Assembly: GCA_029253045.1 (NCBI GenBank)
Contig: JAQXAG010000105.1
Coordinates: forward strand, 1-34,122
Reading direction: 5' to 3'
Source: Fidelibacterota bacterium
Lineage (GTDB): Bacteria > Fidelibacterota > Marinisomatia > Marinisomatales > Marinisomataceae
Length of the DNA stretch: 34,122 nt
Translations under genes and position numbers: made by a program
The notes under the pieces: model-generated
Database searches by the model: none
What the model saw: only the letters and a program-made list of their open reading frames with translations
Told to the model about the DNA's origin: nothing
In this document: piece by piece, positions 29,734-34,122 of the stretch
How positions within the stretch are numbered: position 1 is the first letter of the stretch
Layout: the number at the start of each line of letters is the position of its first letter

Positions 29734-32700
29734 CTATTTAACAAGTAACATTTTCATGGTCTTATTAAAATCTTTTGTACGAAGTTGATAGAAGTATACA
29801 CCACTACTTAATGTATCGCCATCATCGTTCTTACCATCCCACTCAACGGTATGTGTTCCTACACCATTGTCACCACGATCAATTGTTTTAACAAGTTGTC
29901 CTAGCGTATTGTATATATAAATCTTAACAGAAGTTGCTTCTGCTACATCATACTGGAATGTAGTCTGACTACTAAATGGATTTGGATAATTTTGATAGAG
30001 TTTAAATTCATCTGGTGAACCAAGTTCCATTATACCATTACCAGCTGCACCCTCTTTTGAAAATAGTTGATAACTAACTTCCACTGTTTTCATAGATACG
30101 TCTCCATCAATATAGATAAATAATTCTTTTTCATCTTGAGATAATCTTCCAAACTCAAACTCATAGCTTTCTTCAAGACTATCGTTATTCTCAAGTATAA
30201 GCATACTTTGATTATTTTTTGCTACAGAGAATTGATAAGTGTTACCTTCATTAAGAATTTCAAATCGTCCAGCTGTAATATTATCTGGAAGAGTAATCTT
30301 TATTTGATTACCAAATAATTCTGCAGGGAAGTTTATTGGATTTAGTTTTTGCTGACTAGCTGGCTCTGAAGTTTTACCTTGAGATTTAGTCCATAACCAA
30401 TTTCTAGTAAATACACTTACATCATTAATATCATTTAGATTATCAAAACTTGGAGATAAATAAGGGCTTGTTCCTGTAGCAGGACCAATATCCACAGTTG
30501 TATCCACACCAGCATTTGGCCATGCATTTACAAAGGCATTTAAGTCTTCTACATCTACATCCCAATCTGCGTCATAGTCTCCTAGTAAATTATTGTAAGT
30601 CATAAAATCATTGATTACAAGCGTAGAGAGATTTCCTGAGCCATCTACAGCATAAAGCTTAACATGGTAGGTTGTATAATCATCAAGTGATAATCCGGTT
30701 AATTCAAGAGTGGATGTACCAACATTCTGATATGCAACAACATCAGCAGTTGTATTATCTCCACTTGACCCAATACCAAGTACATAATAATTGATACCTG
30801 TATTATCAGACCAGTCGGCAGCTGTAACTGCGACTTCAGATGTAGAGCGTAAATATGAGCCATCTACAATGCTATTAATAGTAAATGTTCCAGCTGTAGG
30901 CCCTTCACTATCTAATAGATAGCTTACTTGATCAGAAATAGTTTCATTTCCATCGTTATCAACAGCTCCAACTTTGTAGTACCATTGTTGTCCTTGAGTC
31001 AATCCGTCATGAAGCAATGAATCTACGCCAAATGTCTGTCTAAATATAAATGTTGTGTCTGGCCATGGAGTGGTGGATGAAGACGGTTCAAAATGTTCAG
31101 AATCAATATTACCAAGTGTTCCTTGTCCCAATAGGTTTCCACTTCCTGGTGTAAAATTGTCTGTCAAACTACCATAAACATTATACGAAGCAAGATCTGT
31201 TTCACCATTTCTATTCCAGAAAATAGCTACACCATCATCACTAGGATCCCAAGAGTCATTTGCTGAATCATAAACTAATTCTGCTTCAGCGCTAACTCCT
31301 TGTGGAGCAAGTGGTGCACCAGCTACATCTAGTTGTCCAGCTGTTAACTGAAAATTGTCCCAAAAAGAATATTGTTGGCTAGCAGTTTTAACATGCATTG
31401 CAATTCTAATATTTGTTCCTGCATATGCTGTCAAATCATAAGTTTGTTGTACCCAGCTTGCTGTACTTTCTCCATCAATATCAGCAAGAACTACTGTAAA
31501 GTCTGAAATTGCATTACCTCCAGAAGGAGACAATAGTAAGTCATAATCTTCTGACCCTCCATTCATATTAGAATAAAAGGTTAAAATATTGTCAGTTCCT
31601 GGTCTTAACCAAAGCGTTGGGCTAATCAACCAATCATCAGCAGAACCAGCTCCCGCCATTCCTAAACCAGCCATCCAATGACTGCCATCTGCAGCACCAT
31701 ATCCTGCAGTATAATACCACCAACTGAATTCATCTGAATCGCCATTACTGTTTATTGCGCCAAATGCATGTACATCACGTCTACCGTCTGCCCAGAAATA
31801 AGGATTTGTTTCAAAACCTTCCTCCCAAAGAATATCTTGTTCAGCTGTTGCCCAAACAATTTCATTTTTCGTTGTATTATCAGAATTTGTTCCGTCTGAA
31901 ATACTTAATGAAACATTATATTTTCCTGCAGCCGTATAAGTATGTGACGGTGATTGATCTGTGCTGGTTGTACCATCTCCGAAGTCCCATGACCATGTTG
32001 ATGGGGAACCAGTTGATCTATCATTAAATGCAATTGTTAAAGGAAAGACACCCGATGTTTTGTCTGGAGTAAATGCTGCATTTAATGGTGCAGTTGATGT
32101 GAATCCTGTTGAGAAAAAAATACCTCTTCCATGTGTACCTGCAGCCATAGATCCATCTGATCTTTTAGCTAACATATCAACTCTTACATTTGCTAATCCA
32201 TCATTTGATGGATTCCATGAAGGTGAAGATACAGACACGTCATCAGAGGTCCACGTTCCTAAGTCTGTTCCAACAATAACTTGATTATAATTATCCTTGT
32301 TATAAAGTCCTCCTCTTACTGGAATATCTGGTAAGTCTCCTTCAATACTATTCCAAGCATTAGAGCCACCACCACCATATGTCTCAAAAACTGATGTAGC
32401 ACCATAGTTAGATATTGTAGCTAATATTTGATTATCAGATGCTCCGATATCAATAGATGATATATAGCCAGCCATATTAGAGCCTGTAATATCTGTAGCA
32501 GTAAAACTAGCCGTAGATGCATCAGTAACCTTAAATATTCTTCCACCTGTTGTACCGATATACATTACATCGTCAGTGTAAGGGGATGCTTTAAAAAAAG
32601 AGGCTTGTGAGCCTAAATTAATGCTCATAGTAGAAGTCGTGGCAAGTTGCGTATAATTAGTTAAACGTAAAATTGTAGTATTATCTACATTGGCATAAAG

Positions 32701-34122
32701 AGTTTTTGTGCCATCATCAATACCAGTAGGATTAATTAATGTACCTGTATCAACACCACCCACTGTATAGCTAGAATATAAACTCCAACTTTGACCACCG
32801 TTTGTAGATCTGTAAATAGTATTATAATTACTTCCTACAAATTGATAATTTGGATCTTGTTGGTCTATATGAGAAAAACCTCCATCTCCTCCGGTCATAT
32901 TTGTTCCATTCGAAAGAGTTGATCCATCAACTCTCCATGACCCATTATCTTGTGTACCACCAATAACATATTTACTATTAGTATCTGGATGTAATGCTAC
33001 ACTATAGAATTGACTGACATTAAACCCTTCATTTCTATCTGAAACTTGTACTCCGCCATTACCAGTATAAAATATTCCACCATCATTTGAGAAAATAACT
33101 TTATTTCCATCTATAAATTCATAATTATGTTGATCAACGTGCATGTAGGGATAAGTTGATCCACCTGAATTAGTAAGCTGAGTCCATGAAACACCTCCAT
33201 CTGAAGATTTAAAAACATCTAATTCTCCAGCATATAATACATTAGGATCGGTAGGGTCTACAGCAAAACTCATACTATATCCTGCTTGACCATTAGCATC
33301 TCCTAAAGGATTCCCATTTGCGTCTGTAGGTACAGTTAACTCTGTCCAAGTTGCTCCATTATCAGTACTTTTAGCAACCCAATTTGCTTTATTGTCGGCG
33401 TTATTTGAAATTAGTGCATATACATAGTTTGGATCCGATTCTCCAGATGAAATAATCACTCTATTAGGTGTTCCACCAACAGAGCTCTTCCAACTAGCTT
33501 CTGTCCATGTAGCGCCATCATCAGAATAAAAGATCTCTCCGCCCCCCGACCAGTAAGAATTCATTCGGGTTCCAGCCCAAATTCTATTATTGCTATCAAT
33601 ATCTAAACTACTAAATTCTTTATATCCTGTAGGCTCTTGCGCATCAGTACCTTCAAATGCTCTAGACCAATTTACTCCACCGTCTGCTGATTTCCATACA
33701 CCTGTAAATTCTCTTCCAACGTATGAGCCTTCAAATTCATTTCCTCCTACACCAGCATAAATAACGCTTGTACCATTTTCATTTCTTACAACAATATCGT
33801 TAACAAAAGAAAAATAAATACAATCTGGTAGTTGTGCCCATGTTGCACCACCATCAGTTGTTTTCCATATTCCTAATCCTTTACTTACTCCTGGGCTATA
33901 CCAATTTGATCCTCCTGAAGTATAGTTACCCATTCTTTCTCCAGTACCAACATACATTATATTAGTATTATTTGGATCATATCTAATAGATGACACAGCA
34001 AGACTTCCCCAAGTGGCATCTACAAGATTCCAGTTTTCTGTATCAGAAGTTATATCATTATTGTACCATAGACCGCCAGATACACCAGCTCCCCATAGCT
34101 TATTTGGGTTGGATGGATCAAT
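29734..34122 (-). CDS. Large secreted multidomain protein, 5' end beyond the window: Asp-box (BNR/sortilin-like) propeller repeats, PKD, jelly-roll (choice-of-anchor-like), Fn3-like, dockerin-like, C-terminal T9SS type A sorting domain
   Basis: The track ORF ends at a GTG at 33994-33996, but the frame stays open to the window edge (IDPSNPNKLWGAGVSGGLWYNNDITSDTENWNLVDATWGSLAV-VSSIRYDP...), so the gene is truncated. Asp boxes: TTDGGATW, SADGGVNW, SDDGATW, STDNGATW, SSDGGVSW, STNGGQSW. PKD: STWSWDFGDGTTSTDQSPSHTYTAAGKYNVSLSISDG. C-terminus: KLYQNYPNPFSSQTTFQYDVAEATSVKIYIYNTLGQLVKTI...SSGVYFYQLRTKDFNKTMKMLLVK. Confidence 0.93.
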   Translation of the reverse strand: MDPSNPNKLWGAGVSGGLWYNNDITSDTENWNLVDATWGSLAVSSIRYDPNNTNIMYVGTGERMGNYTSGGSNWYSPGVSKGLGIWKTTDGGATWAQLPDCIYFSFVNDIVVRNENGTSVIYAGVGGNEFEGSYVGREFTGVWKSADGGVNWSRAFEGTDAQEPTGYKEFSSLDIDSNNRIWAGTRMNSYWSGGGEIFYSDDGATWTEASWKSSVGGTPNRVIISSGESDPNYVYALISNNADNKANWVAKSTDNGATWTELTVPTDANGNPLGDANGQAGYSMSFAVDPTDPNVLYAGELDVFKSSDGGVSWTQLTNSGGSTYPYMHVDQHNYEFIDGNKVIFSNDGGIFYTGNGGVQVSDRNEGFNVSQFYSVALHPDTNSKYVIGGTQDNGSWRVDGSTLSNGTNMTGGDGGFSHIDQQDPNYQFVGSNYNTIYRSTNGGQSWSLYSSYTVGGVDTGTLINPTGIDDGTKTLYANVDNTTILRLTNYTQLATTSTMSINLGSQASFFKASPYTDDVMYIGTTGGRIFKVTDASTASFTATDITGSNMAGYISSIDIGASDNQILATISNYGATSVFETYGGGGSNAWNSIEGDLPDIPVRGGLYNKDNYNQVIVGTDLGTWTSDDVSVSSPSWNPSNDGLANVRVDMLAKRSDGSMAAGTHGRGIFFSTGFTSTAPLNAAFTPDKTSGVFPLTIAFNDRSTGSPSTWSWDFGDGTTSTDQSPSHTYTAAGKYNVSLSISDGTNSDNTTKNEIVWATAEQDILWEEGFETNPYFWADGRRDVHAFGAINSNGDSDEFSWWYYTAGYGAADGSHWMAGLGMAGAGSADDWLISPTLWLRPGTDNILTFYSNMNGGSEDYDLLLSPSGGNAISDFTVVLADIDGESTASWVQQTYDLTAYAGTNIRIAMHVKTASQQYSFWDNFQLTAGQLDVAGAPLAPQGVSAEAELVYDSANDSWDPSDDGVAIFWNRNGETDLASYNVYGSLTDNFTPGSGNLLGQGTLGNIDSEHFEPSSSTTPWPDTTFIFRQTFGVDSLLHDGLTQGQQWYYKVGAVDNDGNETISDQVSYLLDSEGPTAGTFTINSIVDGSYLRSTSEVAVTAADWSDNTGINYYVLGIGSSGDNTTADVVAYQNVGTSTLELTGLSLDDYTTYHVKLYAVDGSGNLSTLVINDFMTYNNLLGDYDADWDVDVEDLNAFVNAWPNAGVDTTVDIGPATGTSPYLSPSFDNLNDINDVSVFTRNWLWTKSQGKTSEPASQQKLNPINFPAELFGNQIKITLPDNITAGRFEILNEGNTYQFSVAKNNQSMLILENNDSLEESYEFEFGRLSQDEKELFIYIDGDVSMKTVEVSYQLFSKEGAAGNGIMELGSPDEFKLYQNYPNPFSSQTTFQYDVAEATSVKIYIYNTLGQLVKTIDRGDNGVGTHTVEWDGKNDDGDTLSSGVYFYQLRTKDFNKTMKMLLVK

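Noticed and set aside
31755-32284. Plus-strand ORFs at 31755-32027 and 31961-32284
   Set aside because: Antisense to the PKD/jelly-roll region of the T9SS protein; mirror translations of repetitive Ser/Thr/Gly-rich coding DNA.

Overview
This 34.1 kb AT-rich window looks like a chromosomal, mostly housekeeping segment of an FCB-group bacterium. A Marinimicrobia/SAR406-like origin is my inference from the T9SS-type C-terminus and gene content; no search was run. In order it contains: tRNA-Arg(TCT) (-); a small internally duplicated unknown protein; a minus-strand block with DUF502, EamA transporter, secF, secD, kbl and an SDR-type threonine dehydrogenase-like gene; a plus-strand block with parA, parB, M23 peptidase, bactofilin, an AtpZ-like small membrane protein and a complete unsplit atpBEFHAGDC operon; then aspS, phoH-like, Leu/Glu-type dehydrogenase, nusB, secA and a trans-sulfuration PLP enzyme; tRNA-Leu(TAG) abutting an SLC13/TrkA-C permease; pterin carbinolamine dehydratase, a second EamA transporter, a convergent SDR, and a KdsD-like SIS/CBS isomerase. 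The right edge is the 3' part of a very large multidomain secreted protein (Asp-box, PKD, jelly-roll, Fn3-like, dockerin-like and T9SS sorting domains) that runs off the window. No CRISPR array, transposon, rRNA or obvious defence/biosynthetic system is visible. The best leads are the duplicated mini-protein (489-716), the tRNA-Leu/permease 3-nt junction, the minimal ATP synthase c subunit and truncated epsilon, the parAB-M23-bactofilin-atp arrangement, the dockerin-like module in the T9SS protein, and the unexplained left edge next to tRNA-Arg.
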